Shown here in pieces: positions 32,678 through 42,136 of a stretch of 64,000 nt of DNA; the first letter of the stretch is position 1; each line of letters starts with the position of its first letter. The notes under the pieces were generated by a model, which was given only the letters and a program-made list of their open reading frames with translations, was not told where the DNA came from and did no database searches. Source of the stretch: Qipengyuania seohaensis (GTDB lineage Bacteria > Pseudomonadota > Alphaproteobacteria > Sphingomonadales > Sphingomonadaceae); the NCBI RefSeq assembly GCF_002795865.1, contig NZ_CP024920.1, positions 2,205,001 to 2,269,000 of the forward strand, written 5' to 3'. Both the position numbers and the translations under genes were made by a program.

Positions 32678-34261
32678 ATGATGGCGGTTCACGCCCGGGT
32701 CGCAGGGCACCGTATACCTTTTGCCATTCTGGCGTTGCTTGCAGCGATTGCAGCTGTGTGGCCGCTCGCCACCGCTTCGGCGCAGGTCGTGCCCTCCGTT
32801 CTGGAAGAGGTGCGGCTGGTTTCCGAAGATGAGGGCGCGGCGACCTTCATACTGCGCTTCTCGCCCGCTGAACCGCGCGTGGCGACGATCGACGAGAACC
32901 CCACTAGGCCAGAACTCGTCATGGCGACGACGCTCAAGGTGGGCCGCGTGCCAGACCGGCAAAGCTATCGCGGCCTCGTTCGCTCCCTGCAGTTCGTGAC
33001 CGAAGGCAGCAGCCTCGTCCTGAGGTTCGATACCGCGCGCCCTTCGCGAATCAGGGCCGAGCAGATGGGCAACAACGCGGTACAGGTGCGGGTCGAGATG
33101 GTGAGCGACGAGGAGACGCTCGGCACGCGCCCGATCGGCTCGGACGGCGAAGAGGTGGTGCCGCAGCAGGAACTGCAGCGCGGGCCGGTCGATAGCTATC
33201 AGCCCGGCGATTCGTACGAGTTGGTGTTCCTCAAATATGCCGACGTGTCGGAGATCGTGGGCCTGCTTGCCGAAGGTGCGGAGATCGCGCCGAACGACGT
33301 CTTTATTCGACGTGAGCCCGGTTTCGGATCGCCCGGTGCAAACCAGTCGACCAGCTATATCGGCGCCCCGCAGCAGGCGGAGCGCGACGATCAGCCGCTC
33401 GGTCAGAATGTCGGCAGCGGCCTTGCCGTCGACCGCCGTCTCAACGCGATCTGGATCACCGGAACGCCCGAACGGATCGAGCGGGTAAAGCGCCAGATCG
33501 AACTGATCGACGTGCCGGTGGACAGCGTGATCCTGGAAACGCAATTCGTCGAGCTGACGGAGAACGGCGCGCGCAACCTCGGGATCGATTTCACAAATTC
33601 CAACGGACAGATCGCCGTCGGCAACCTGGCGACAGGCGGTTTCCTGCCGTTCGGGGTTGATCCCAATGACGTCCTCCCTTCGGGCCAGTTGCAGGCTGCG
33701 ATCTACGCGCAGATCCAGAAGGGCGAGGGGCGGATCGTTTCCCGTCCGAGGATCGCTGCACAAAGCGGTTCGACGGCCAAGATCATTACGGGTGATGCCC
33801 TTCCGATCCTCACCTCGATCCAGCTGTCCGGCGTGAACGGCGTTTCCCAGCAGGTCCAGTACGTGAATGTCGGGGTTACCCTGCAGATTGCACCGAGAGT
33901 CAGCACCGACGGTTACATTACGTCGAAAATATACGGTGTGGTTTCGAGCGTGACGGGCTTCAGCCAGGGTTACCCGACGATCAGTCAGCGTGAGGCCGAG
34001 ACCAGCGCATCGGTGCGTGACGGGGAGACTTTCGTCATCGGCGGGCTGACCCAGGAAAATGTGCTCACCACCAAGTCCAAGATTCCGCTTCTCGGCGACA
34101 TCCCGCTGATCGGTGCAGCCTTCCGAAACGAGCGGTCCACGAGCACCACCACCGAATTGTATATCGTCATCACGCCCAGGATCGTGCGCCACCGCCGGTT
34201 CGAGCAGCGCGACGCAAATAATGAATTAGAAACACAAGCTTCGGGAGAGATCGAAGAGTAG
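32678..34261 (+). CDS. Orphan secretin (PilQ/GspD-like) with AMIN-type N-terminus
   Basis: The 527-aa product has a signal peptide (cleavage near 'ATASAQ'), an AMIN-like beta domain (about 40-150), one N-domain ('DVSEIVGLLAEGAEIA', 'RRLNAIWITGTPERIERVKR') and the secretin barrel ('GEGRIVSRPRIAAQSGSTAK', 'VRDGETFVIGGLTQEN', 'KIPLLGDIPLIGAAFRNE'). No pilotin, assembly ATPase or pseudopilin gene is nearby. It is 126 bases after pspF, and secretins are classic inducers of the Psp response. Confidence 0.85.
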   Translation: MMAVHARVAGHRIPFAILALLAAIAAVWPLATASAQVVPSVLEEVRLVSEDEGAATFILRFSPAEPRVATIDENPTRPELVMATTLKVGRVPDRQSYRGLVRSLQFVTEGSSLVLRFDTARPSRIRAEQMGNNAVQVRVEMVSDEETLGTRPIGSDGEEVVPQQELQRGPVDSYQPGDSYELVFLKYADVSEIVGLLAEGAEIAPNDVFIRREPGFGSPGANQSTSYIGAPQQAERDDQPLGQNVGSGLAVDRRLNAIWITGTPERIERVKRQIELIDVPVDSVILETQFVELTENGARNLGIDFTNSNGQIAVGNLATGGFLPFGVDPNDVLPSGQLQAAIYAQIQKGEGRIVSRPRIAAQSGSTAKIITGDALPILTSIQLSGVNGVSQQVQYVNVGVTLQIAPRVSTDGYITSKIYGVVSSVTGFSQGYPTISQREAETSASVRDGETFVIGGLTQENVLTTKSKIPLLGDIPLIGAAFRNERSTSTTTELYIVITPRIVRHRRFEQRDANNELETQASGEIEE

Positions 34262-34525
34262 GGTTGCACGCCTCGAAGAAGGTGCTCGTCAAATAAAACA
34301 AGCGGAATTTCGGTTCGTTGGGAGTAATTCCGACGACAATACTTCTCGTCATAAGATAATCCGAAATTCATTTCGTCTCCCAAATGCAACAATTGGTCGA
34401 TAAAGTCCAAATTTACCATTTTTCTTAGTTCTGACCCTCTCGACAGCCATCTTCTTCCGGTTACACCTTCCATCCATCAGTCCAGCACGGGTCGCGTGCT
34501 GCTGAGACTTCTGGAGGGACTATTG

Positions 34526-35653
34526 ATGAAAGCTAAGACTCTGGCCGTGCTTGCGGCCCTTCCGATGCTGGCGGTTGCCGCACCGGCTCAGGCGAAGGCA
34601 GGCGAGAAAATCGCCAACAGCTACATTTGCGTATTCGACAAGTCGGTTTCGCGCGGCAATGCCAAGGCCGAAGCCAACCGCGCCGCCCAGGCAAGTGCAG
34701 CCCAGGTCAAGCACGTCTATTCGGTCGCCCTGCGTGGGTTTGCGGTCAACGCCGCTCCGCAGGCAATCGAGAACATGAAGCGCAACAATCCCAACATCGC
34801 CTATTGCGAGCAGGACCAGGTCGTCACCGCGATCCAGGTCCGCGGCATGGCGCCGGGTGGTAAAAAAGCCGGCGGTGGCGGCGGCGGTGCGCAGCCTCCG
34901 CAGGAAACTCCTTGGGGTATCGCCCGCGTCGGCGGCGGTGCGTCCGGCAACTTCGCCACCGCATGGGTGATCGATAGCGGCATCCAGCTCGACCATCCCG
35001 ATCTCAATGTCGACGTAGCGCGTTCGCGCAGCTTCGTGCGCGGCGATGCAGGCGACCAGAACGGCCACGGTACTCACGTCGCAGGCACGATCGCGGCAGT
35101 CGACAACAACATCGGCGTGATCGGCGTCGCACCGGGCGCTCCGGTCGTTGCAGTCCGAGTGCTCGATCGCCGCGGCTCGGGTTCGAACTCGGGCGTGATC
35201 GCCGGCATCGACTATGTTGCCCAATACGGTCAGCCAGGCGACGTCGCCAACATGAGCCTCGGCGGGGGTGTCAGCACCGCGCTCGATCAGGCAGTCATCA
35301 ATGCTGCGGCTGGGGGCGTTCGCTTCGCTATTGCTGCTGGTAACGAGCGTGACAATGCTAACAATCATTCGCCGGCCCGTGCAAACGGCCCCAACGTCTA
35401 CACGATTTCGTCCTTCGCAATCGGCGACAATTGGTCGAGCTTCTCGAACTACGGCAACCCGCCGGTCGATTACGCAGAGCCGGGTTCGTCGATCAAGTCG
35501 ACCTGGACCGGTGGCGGTTACAACACCATCAGCGGCACCTCGATGGCTACCCCGCACTTCGCCGGCATCCTGCTCCAGGGCAATGTCGGCAATGGCGGCC
35601 GCGTCAATGGCGATCCGGACGGCAATCCGGACGTTATCGGCGTCGTCAACTAA
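34526..35653 (+). CDS. Secreted subtilisin-like serine protease (S8)
   Basis: Starting at 34526 (GGAGGGAC upstream), the 375-aa product has a signal peptide (about 1-23), an I9-like propeptide (about 30-105), a Gly-rich linker, then the triad: Asp150 ('AWVIDSGIQLDHPDL'), His181 ('NGHGTHVAGT') and Ser near 339 ('SGTSMATPHFAG'). Exported endopeptidase. The preceding 264 bases are AT-rich and gene-free. Confidence 0.94.
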   Translation: MKAKTLAVLAALPMLAVAAPAQAKAGEKIANSYICVFDKSVSRGNAKAEANRAAQASAAQVKHVYSVALRGFAVNAAPQAIENMKRNNPNIAYCEQDQVVTAIQVRGMAPGGKKAGGGGGGAQPPQETPWGIARVGGGASGNFATAWVIDSGIQLDHPDLNVDVARSRSFVRGDAGDQNGHGTHVAGTIAAVDNNIGVIGVAPGAPVVAVRVLDRRGSGSNSGVIAGIDYVAQYGQPGDVANMSLGGGVSTALDQAVINAAAGGVRFAIAAGNERDNANNHSPARANGPNVYTISSFAIGDNWSSFSNYGNPPVDYAEPGSSIKSTWTGGGYNTISGTSMATPHFAGILLQGNVGNGGRVNGDPDGNPDVIGVVN

Positions 35654-35680
35654 GTCGACCCACGCAGTCAAAAAGGGGGA

Positions 35681-35709
35681 GGGGTCCGGTGTCATGCCGG
35701 GCCCCTTTT
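35681..35709 (+). terminator. Rho-independent terminator after the protease
   Basis: GGGGTCCGG (35681-35689) pairs with CCGGGCCCC (35697-35705) with one G-T pair and a 7-base loop, followed by TTTTC. It lies 27 bases after the protease stop and upstream of rimP. Confidence 0.85.
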
Positions 35710-35845
35710 CTTATGTCTTGCTTTTTGAGGGACTCGCACCTATCTCCCCTCGCATCCCGACATTGTCGCAACTTTGTAGGGCTGGCGCCGAAAGGGGCCG
35801 GCACCGAACCTCGTTGTCGCAATGCCAGTCCGAACCGGAGTATGA

Positions 35846-36403
35846 ATGGCCGATATCGACCGCTTGACCGAAGTCATCGAACCCGAAGCGAATGCGCTGG
35901 GTTTCGATCTCGTGCGCGTCAAGATGATGCCGTCCGAAGCCGGTGACGGCGGGATGGCACTGCAGATCATGGCCGAAGACCCGGCGACGGGCCAGTTGGT
36001 GATCGAACAATGCGCCGCGCTTTCGCGCCGTGTTTCCGACCGGATCGACGAGCTGGAAGAACAGGGCGACGTTCTGGTCGAAGGGGCCTATCACCTCGAA
36101 GTCAGCTCGCCCGGTATCGACCGTCCGCTCACGCGGGCGAAGGATTTCGCCAATTGGGCCGGACACGAAGCCAAGATCTCCATGGAGAAGGGGTTCGACG
36201 GGCAGCGCAGCTACAAGGGCGAATTGAAGGGCATTGAAGGTGACAAGGTGGTCATCGACGATGCGAAGGCGGGCGAGGTCAAGCTCGACCGCAACCAGAT
36301 TCACTCGGCAAAGCTCGTCTTGACCGACGCGCTCATTGCCGCCACCCAGCCGCTCGATACGAGCGGTGCCGACGACATCGAAGAAGAAAAGGCAGACGAC
36401 TGA
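35846..36403 (+). CDS. rimP: Ribosome maturation factor RimP
   Basis: The 185-aa product has 'LTEVIEPEANALGFDLVRVK', 'LEVSSPGIDRPLTRAKDF' and a C-terminal SH3-like part ('YKGELKGIEGDKVVIDD'), all RimP features. It is needed for 30S maturation. It starts the nusA-infB operon and its stop shares a base with the nusA ATG. A TTGTCGCAA repeat (35765 and 35814) lies in its leader. Confidence 0.95.
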   Translation: MADIDRLTEVIEPEANALGFDLVRVKMMPSEAGDGGMALQIMAEDPATGQLVIEQCAALSRRVSDRIDELEEQGDVLVEGAYHLEVSSPGIDRPLTRAKDFANWAGHEAKISMEKGFDGQRSYKGELKGIEGDKVVIDDAKAGEVKLDRNQIHSAKLVLTDALIAATQPLDTSGADDIEEEKADD

Positions 36404-38070
36404 TGGCCAGTGCCATTTCCGCCAACAAGGCTGAACTCCTCGCGATTGCTAACGCCGTCGCATCGGAAAAGATGATCGACAAATCCATCGTGATCGAAGC
36501 GATGGAAGAAGCGATCCAGAAGTCTGCCCGCAACCGGTACGGTGCGGAAAACGACATCCGTGCAAAGCTCGACCCGCAGACCGGCGACCTTCGCCTGTGG
36601 CGTGTCGTCGAGGTCGTCGAGGAAGTGGAAGACTACTTCAAGCAGGTCGATCTCAAGGCAGCGCAGAAGCTTGAGAAGGACGCCAAGATCGGCGACTTCA
36701 TCGTCGACCCGCTGCCGCCGGTCGATCTCGGCCGTATCGACGCGCAGAGCGCCAAGCAGGTGATCTTCCAGAAGGTCCGCGATGCCGAGCGTGAGCGTCA
36801 GTTCGAAGAGTTCAAGGATCGCGCTGGCGAAGTCATCACCGGCGTTATCAAGTCGGTCGAGTTCGGCCACGTGATCGTCAATCTCGGCCGTGCCGAAGGC
36901 GTCATCCGCCGCGACCAGCAGATCCCGCGTGAAGCTGCCCGTGTCGGCGAGCGTGTCCGCGCTCTCATCACCAAGGTGGAACGTAACAACCGCGGCCCAC
37001 AGATCTTCCTCAGCCGCGCGCATCCCGATTTCATGCGCAAGCTGTTCGCGCAGGAAGTGCCGGAAATCTATGACGGCATCATCGAGATCAAGGCCGCCGC
37101 CCGCGATCCGGGAAGCCGCGCCAAGATCGGCGTCATCAGCCATGACAGCAGCATCGACCCGGTCGGCGCCTGCGTCGGCATGAAGGGTAGCCGCGTCCAG
37201 GCCGTCGTGCAGGAACTGCAGGGCGAAAAGATCGACATCATCCCGTGGAGCGATGACGGCGCAACCTTCATCGTGAACGCACTCCAGCCGGCCACCGTCA
37301 GCCGCGTCGTGCTCGACGAGGAAGACGGCCGCATCGAAGTCGTCGTGCCCGACGACCAGCTTTCGCTCGCCATCGGCCGCCGTGGCCAGAACGTGCGTCT
37401 CGCTAGCCAGCTGACCGGCAACCAGATCGACATCATGACCGAGGAAGAAGCCTCGGAGAAGCGCCAGAAGGAATTCGCCGAGCGCTCGAACATGTTCGAA
37501 AGCGAACTGGACGTCGACGAAACGCTCTCGCAGCTGCTCGTTGCCGAAGGCTTCGCCGATCTCGAGGAAGTTGCCTACGTCGAGCTGGAAGAACTCGCGA
37601 GCATCGAAGGCTTCGACGACGATCTGGCAGAAGAACTCCAGAACCGCGCCAAGGAAGCGCTCGACCGTCAGGAAGCCGCGCATCGCGAGACGCGCCGCGA
37701 ACTGGGTGTCGAAGACGCGCTGGCAGAACTGCCGCACATGAGCGAAGCGATGCTTGTCACGCTTGGCAAGGCAGGTCTCAAGACGCTCGACGACGTGGCC
37801 GACCTCGCCACCGACGAACTGATCGCCAAGCGGCGTGAGGCACCGCGTCGCCGAAACAACAATCCGGACGGCCCGCCGATGCGCCGCGATCGCCCCCAGC
37901 GCGAAGTCGACAAGGGCGGCGTGCTCGGCGAATACGGCCTGACCGAAGAGCAGGGCAACGAGATCATCATGGCTGCCCGCGCGCACTGGTTCGAAGACGA
38001 AGAGGAAGCTCCGGCTGCTGCCGAGACGACCGACACGCAGGAGGCCGCCGATGCGGACTCCACCCAATGA
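36403..38070 (+). CDS. nusA: Transcription termination/antitermination protein NusA
   Basis: The 555-aa product has the N-terminal polymerase-binding domain, S1 ('VITGVIKSVEFGHVIVNLGR'), two KH domains ('VGACVGMKGSRVQAVVQELQ', 'LAIGRRGQNVRLASQLTGNQ') and C-terminal acidic repeats ('QLLVAEGFADLEEVAYVELE'). The extreme C-terminus is Asp/Glu-rich. It overlaps the next gene by 20 bases. Confidence 0.97.
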   Translation: MASAISANKAELLAIANAVASEKMIDKSIVIEAMEEAIQKSARNRYGAENDIRAKLDPQTGDLRLWRVVEVVEEVEDYFKQVDLKAAQKLEKDAKIGDFIVDPLPPVDLGRIDAQSAKQVIFQKVRDAERERQFEEFKDRAGEVITGVIKSVEFGHVIVNLGRAEGVIRRDQQIPREAARVGERVRALITKVERNNRGPQIFLSRAHPDFMRKLFAQEVPEIYDGIIEIKAAARDPGSRAKIGVISHDSSIDPVGACVGMKGSRVQAVVQELQGEKIDIIPWSDDGATFIVNALQPATVSRVVLDEEDGRIEVVVPDDQLSLAIGRRGQNVRLASQLTGNQIDIMTEEEASEKRQKEFAERSNMFESELDVDETLSQLLVAEGFADLEEVAYVELEELASIEGFDDDLAEELQNRAKEALDRQEAAHRETRRELGVEDALAELPHMSEAMLVTLGKAGLKTLDDVADLATDELIAKRREAPRRRNNNPDGPPMRRDRPQREVDKGGVLGEYGLTEEQGNEIIMAARAHWFEDEEEAPAAAETTDTQEAADADSTQ

Positions 38071-38779
38071 GCGCCTGACGTCCGACATCGCTGAAGCCTC
38101 GCGGCCCCGTAAACCGGAGCCCGAGAGGCGCTGCGTGCTGACCGGCGAAACCGGTTCGCGCGATGCGCTGGTGCGCCTGGCCGTATCGCCTTCCGGTCTT
38201 GTCCTGCCCGATGCGCAGGAAAAGGCTCCGGGACGCGGGGCGTGGGTATGCAGCGATCGTGCCGCCATCGGGGAGGCGCTCGCCAACGGGAAACTGAAGG
38301 GCGCACTGTCGCGAGCATTCAAGACAGGCGATCTCGAAATTCCGGCCAATCTGGCCGAAAGGATCGATCTGGCACTGACCCGAGTGTTTCTCGACCGTCT
38401 GGGTCTCGAAATGCGCGTCGGAGCTCTTATCTTGGGGACGCAACGCATTGCCGAGACCGCCCGTAGCGGGGGTGTGGCGCTATTGCTGCACGCCAGCGAT
38501 GCGAGCGAGGACGGACGCAAGAAACTGGACCAGGCCTGGCGTGTCGGCAGCGATGCCGAAGGGTCGGGTATGCGAGGGTGGACACTCCCACTGGACCGTG
38601 ACGCACTGTCTGTGGCATTGGGCCGCGACAATGTCGTCCATTTCGCTTTGGCCGACGATGCATCGGCCGCAAGGATACGCAAGCCCTTGATGCGCCTCAT
38701 GCATTACCAGGGGCACACTATCCCGGCCGATGATGGGCGCGTCACCGCACGCGCCGATGACGATACGAACGATACGTAG
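38051..38779 (+). CDS. YlxR (DUF448) RNA-binding protein with L7Ae-like C-terminal domain
   Basis: The 242-aa product has the YlxR core 'PERRCVLTGETGSRDALVRL' and 'KAPGRGAWVCSDRAAIGEAL' (about 25-90). It is followed by a region with L7Ae features ('ALILGTQRIAETARSGGVAL', 'ALGRDNVVHFALADDASA'). This fusion is standard in alphaproteobacteria between nusA and infB. It probably binds structured RNA. Confidence 0.9.
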   Translation: MRTPPNERLTSDIAEASRPRKPEPERRCVLTGETGSRDALVRLAVSPSGLVLPDAQEKAPGRGAWVCSDRAAIGEALANGKLKGALSRAFKTGDLEIPANLAERIDLALTRVFLDRLGLEMRVGALILGTQRIAETARSGGVALLLHASDASEDGRKKLDQAWRVGSDAEGSGMRGWTLPLDRDALSVALGRDNVVHFALADDASAARIRKPLMRLMHYQGHTIPADDGRVTARADDDTNDT

Positions 38780-38796
38780 AAGAGAAACGAGCAAGA

Positions 38797-41310
38797 ATGA
38801 GCGACGAAGAGAAAAAACCTGCCCGCAAGCCGCTGACCCTTAAGGGCGCGCAGCCGGGCGAGGTCAAGCAGACCTTCAGCCACGGACGCACCAACAAGGT
38901 GGCGGTCGAGGTGAAGCGCCGCCGCAAGCTCGTCAAACCTGGCGAGGCGGCACCTGCTCCCGCGCCTGCACCGGCTCCCGAACCGGAAGCCGCGCCTGCT
39001 CCTGCTCCCGCAGCCAAGAAGCCTGCGCCCAAGAAGCCGGCCGCCGATGCGGAAACCCCGCAGGAACGCGTCGCCCGGCTCCAGCGTGAGGCCGAGGAAG
39101 CGCGCCTGAAGATGGCCGAAGAGGCCCGAAAGCGCGACGAGCAGCAGGCGAAGAAGGCTGCCGAAGACGAGAAAAAGCGCGCCGAAGACAATCGCAAGGC
39201 CGAGGAAGAAGCTGCCAAGGAGGCGAAGAAGCCCAAGAAGGAAGCTCCGGCCGAAACCGTCGCGGAAGAACCTGCTGCAACGCAAGAACCCGCAGCCGAA
39301 GCTACTCCGACCCCGGCAGCGCGCAAGTTTACGCCCGTCAAGCGTCCGGAAATCAAGAAGCCGGAACGCAAGAAGAAAGAAGACAAGGCTGCGCGCACTC
39401 CGGAAAGTCCGGACAAGCGCCGTTCAGGCAAGCTTACCGTCAACAAGGCGCTCAACGAGGACGAAGGCCGTCGCGCCCGCAGCCTCGCCGCGCTGAAGCG
39501 TGCGCGTGAAAAGGAACGTCGCCTGCAGGGTGGCGGTTCGAACAAGCCGCGTGAAAAGCAGGTCCGTGACGTTGTCGTTCCCGAAGCTATCACTGTCGGC
39601 GAACTGGCCAAGCGTATGGGCGAGAAGGGTGCCGACCTCGTGAAGGAACTCTTCAATCTCGACATGATGGTCACCGTCAACCAGACGATCGACCAGGATA
39701 CGGCGGAACTGCTCGTCGAACAGTTCGGCCACAACATCCAGAAGGTCTCCGAGGCGGATGTCGACATCACCAATAATGAAGATGTCGATCCGGAAGAAAC
39801 GCTCAAGCCGCGTCCGCCGGTCGTCACCATCATGGGTCACGTCGATCACGGTAAGACGAGCCTGCTTGACGCGCTTCGCGGGGCCAACGTGGTCAAAGGC
39901 GAAGCCGGAGGCATTACGCAGCATATCGGCAGCTACCAGGTGAAGACGAAGGGGGGCGACGAGATCACCTTCCTCGATACGCCGGGCCACGCCGCCTTCA
40001 CCGAAATGCGACAGCGTGGTGCCAATGTCACGGACATCGTCGTGCTGGTTGTGGCCGCCGATGACGGTATCATGCCGCAGACGATCGAGGCCATCAATCA
40101 CACCAAGGCTGCAGGTGTCCCGATGATCGTTGCGATCAACAAGATGGACAAGCCTGAAGCCAATCCGGACAACATCCGCAACCGCCTGCTCGAACACGAA
40201 GTGATCGTGGAATCGATGTCGGGCGATGTGCAGGACGTGGAAATCTCCGCAAAGGAGAAGACCGGACTCGATGAACTGCTCGAGAAGATCGCGCTCCAGG
40301 CCGAACTGCTGGAACTGAAGGCAAACCCCGACCGCATGGCGGAAGCCACCGTGATCGAGGCGCAGCTCGACAAGGGCCGCGGCCCGGTCGCTACCGTGCT
40401 CATCACGCGCGGTACGCTGGAGCGTGGCAACACCTTCGTCGTCGGCACCGAAAGCGGGCGCGTCCGCGCGATCGTCAACGACCAGGGCAAGCAGATCAAG
40501 AAGGCCGGCCCTTCGATGCCTGTCGAAGTCCTCGGGCTCGGCGGCGTGCCGAGTGCCGGTGACGTCCTGACGGTTGTTGAAAACGAACAGCGTGCCCGTG
40601 AAGTGGCCGAGTATCGCCAGGAAAAGGCGACCGAGAAGCGCACCGCGCTTGCTCCGACCAGCTTCGACACGATGTTCAACAACCTCGCTGCCAACGTCAT
40701 CGAATTCCCCGTTCTGGTGAAGGCCGACGTGCAGGGTTCGGTCGAGGCAATCACGACCGCGCTGCACAATCTCTCGAACGACGAGATCAAGGTCCGCGTC
40801 CTGCATGCAGGCGTCGGCGCGATCACGGAAAGCGACGTTTCGCTGGCCGCTGCGTCGAATGCCCCGATTATCGGCTTCAATGTTCGTCCGAATGCCAAGG
40901 CACGCGAACTGGTGAAGCGCGACGGCGTCGAGATGAAATATTACGACGTCATCTATCACCTGACCGAGGAAATCGCGAAGGAGATGGCAGGCGAGCTGGG
41001 TCCGGAGCGGATCGAACACGTCGTCGGCCGTGCCGCGGTCAAGGAAGTGTTCCGTTCGGGCAAGAAGGACAAGGCAGCAGGCCTCCTGGTCGAGGAAGGC
41101 GTCATCCGCAAGGGGCTGCACGCACGCCTCACGCGCGAAGATGTTATCGTCTCGGCCACGACCATCGCCTCGCTGCGCCGCTTCAAGGACGATGTGGACG
41201 AAGTCCGCACGGGTCTCGAATGCGGTGTGGTCCTTGCCGACACCAACGACATCCAGCCGGGCGATCAGCTCGAGGTGTTCGAGGTCGAGGAGCGTGAACG
41301 CACGCTGTGA
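38797..41310 (+). CDS. infB: Translation initiation factor IF-2
   Basis: The 837-aa product has a long Ala/Pro/Lys/Glu-rich N-terminal coiled region (about 45-200), the IF2-N domain ('[20 protein letters not shown]'), the GTPase domain (G1 '[14 protein letters not shown]', G3 'DTPGHAAF', G4 'NKMD') and C-terminal tRNA-binding domains. It positions fMet-tRNA on the 30S subunit. Its stop overlaps the next GTG start by three bases. Confidence 0.98.
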   Translation: MSDEEKKPARKPLTLKGAQPGEVKQTFSHGRTNKVAVEVKRRRKLVKPGEAAPAPAPAPAPEPEAAPAPAPAAKKPAPKKPAADAETPQERVARLQREAEEARLKMAEEARKRDEQQAKKAAEDEKKRAEDNRKAEEEAAKEAKKPKKEAPAETVAEEPAATQEPAAEATPTPAARKFTPVKRPEIKKPERKKKEDKAARTPESPDKRRSGKLTVNKALNEDEGRRARSLAALKRAREKERRLQGGGSNKPREKQVRDVVVPEAITVGELAKRMGEKGADLVKELFNLDMMVTVNQTIDQDTAELLVEQFGHNIQKVSEADVDITNNEDVDPEETLKPRPPVVTIMGHVDHGKTSLLDALRGANVVKGEAGGITQHIGSYQVKTKGGDEITFLDTPGHAAFTEMRQRGANVTDIVVLVVAADDGIMPQTIEAINHTKAAGVPMIVAINKMDKPEANPDNIRNRLLEHEVIVESMSGDVQDVEISAKEKTGLDELLEKIALQAELLELKANPDRMAEATVIEAQLDKGRGPVATVLITRGTLERGNTFVVGTESGRVRAIVNDQGKQIKKAGPSMPVEVLGLGGVPSAGDVLTVVENEQRAREVAEYRQEKATEKRTALAPTSFDTMFNNLAANVIEFPVLVKADVQGSVEAITTALHNLSNDEIKVRVLHAGVGAITESDVSLAAASNAPIIGFNVRPNAKARELVKRDGVEMKYYDVIYHLTEEIAKEMAGELGPERIEHVVGRAAVKEVFRSGKKDKAAGLLVEEGVIRKGLHARLTREDVIVSATTIASLRRFKDDVDEVRTGLECGVVLADTNDIQPGDQLEVFEVEERERTL

Positions 41311-41732
41311 GGAATACCGAGAAGGAACGCCCGCATAACCAAGGTGCCGCCCACGCGGACCTGATGGGTGTCGAGTTCGACTGCTTCGATGCGGAGCGTG
41401 AGGAAATCACGCTCCGCTTCACGGCGCCGGACAGCTTCATCACGCCGCGCGGTACCGTGCAGGGCGGGCTTGTCGCAGGTTTCCTCGACGAGGTCATGGG
41501 CTGGGCCCATGTCTGGGCTACCGACCACGAGGAAGCACCGCTCAACCTCGACATCACCATGACGCTGATCCGTCCGGTGATGGCCGGGCCGCTGGTAGGT
41601 AAGGGCCGTGTGATCAAGCGTGGTCGCCGGGTGATCTATCTCGAAGGCGAGTTGTTCGACGACGCGGGCAACTTGCTTGCGCGTTCATCCAGCACCGCTA
41701 TCCCGACGCCGAGACCCACAGGAAAAGACTGA
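41307..41732 (+). CDS. PaaI-type hotdog thioesterase inserted in the infB-rbfA operon
   Basis: A GTG at 41307 overlapping the infB stop gives 141 aa with '[20 protein letters not shown]' and '[20 protein letters not shown]', the PaaI/YdiI-type acyl-CoA thioesterase pattern. It is coupled on both sides, as its TGA shares a base with the rbfA ATG. The link to translation genes is probably only co-expression. Confidence 0.85.
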   Translation: MRNTEKERPHNQGAAHADLMGVEFDCFDAEREEITLRFTAPDSFITPRGTVQGGLVAGFLDEVMGWAHVWATDHEEAPLNLDITMTLIRPVMAGPLVGKGRVIKRGRRVIYLEGELFDDAGNLLARSSSTAIPTPRPTGKD

Positions 41733-42133
41733 TGGCCAAGCACCAGCAATCGACCTCGGAACAGCAATCGGTTCGCGTCCTCAAGGTAGGCGAACGGGTG
41801 CGCCACATCTTGTCCGAATTACTCGCGCGCGGCGAAGCGCATGACGATGTGCTGCGCGCGCATAACATCGCTGTGACCGAAGTGCGGATGACGCCCGACC
41901 TGCGCAATGCGAAAGCTTATGTGAAACCCTTGCTCGGCAAGGACGAGGCAGAGGTTCTGAAGGCACTGCGCACAAACACGGCTTTCTTCCAGAAAGAAGT
42001 GGCGCAGCGCCTCGGCCTCAAATTCGCGCCGAAACTGACTTTCCAGCCCGATGAAAGCTTCGACGAGGCCGACCGGATCGAACAGCTGCTGTCCGACCCC
42101 AAGGTCGCACGCGACCTCGGGGACGAAGAGTAA
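41732..42133 (+). CDS. rbfA: Ribosome-binding factor A
   Basis: The 133-aa product has '[20 protein letters not shown]', '[20 protein letters not shown]'-like strands ('[20 protein letters not shown]') and '[20 protein letters not shown]', the RbfA KH-like fold. It acts on 16S rRNA processing. It converges on the AbgT gene with only three bases between stops and no terminator seen. Confidence 0.95.
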   Translation: MAKHQQSTSEQQSVRVLKVGERVRHILSELLARGEAHDDVLRAHNIAVTEVRMTPDLRNAKAYVKPLLGKDEAEVLKALRTNTAFFQKEVAQRLGLKFAPKLTFQPDESFDEADRIEQLLSDPKVARDLGDEE

Positions 42134-42136
42134 TCC

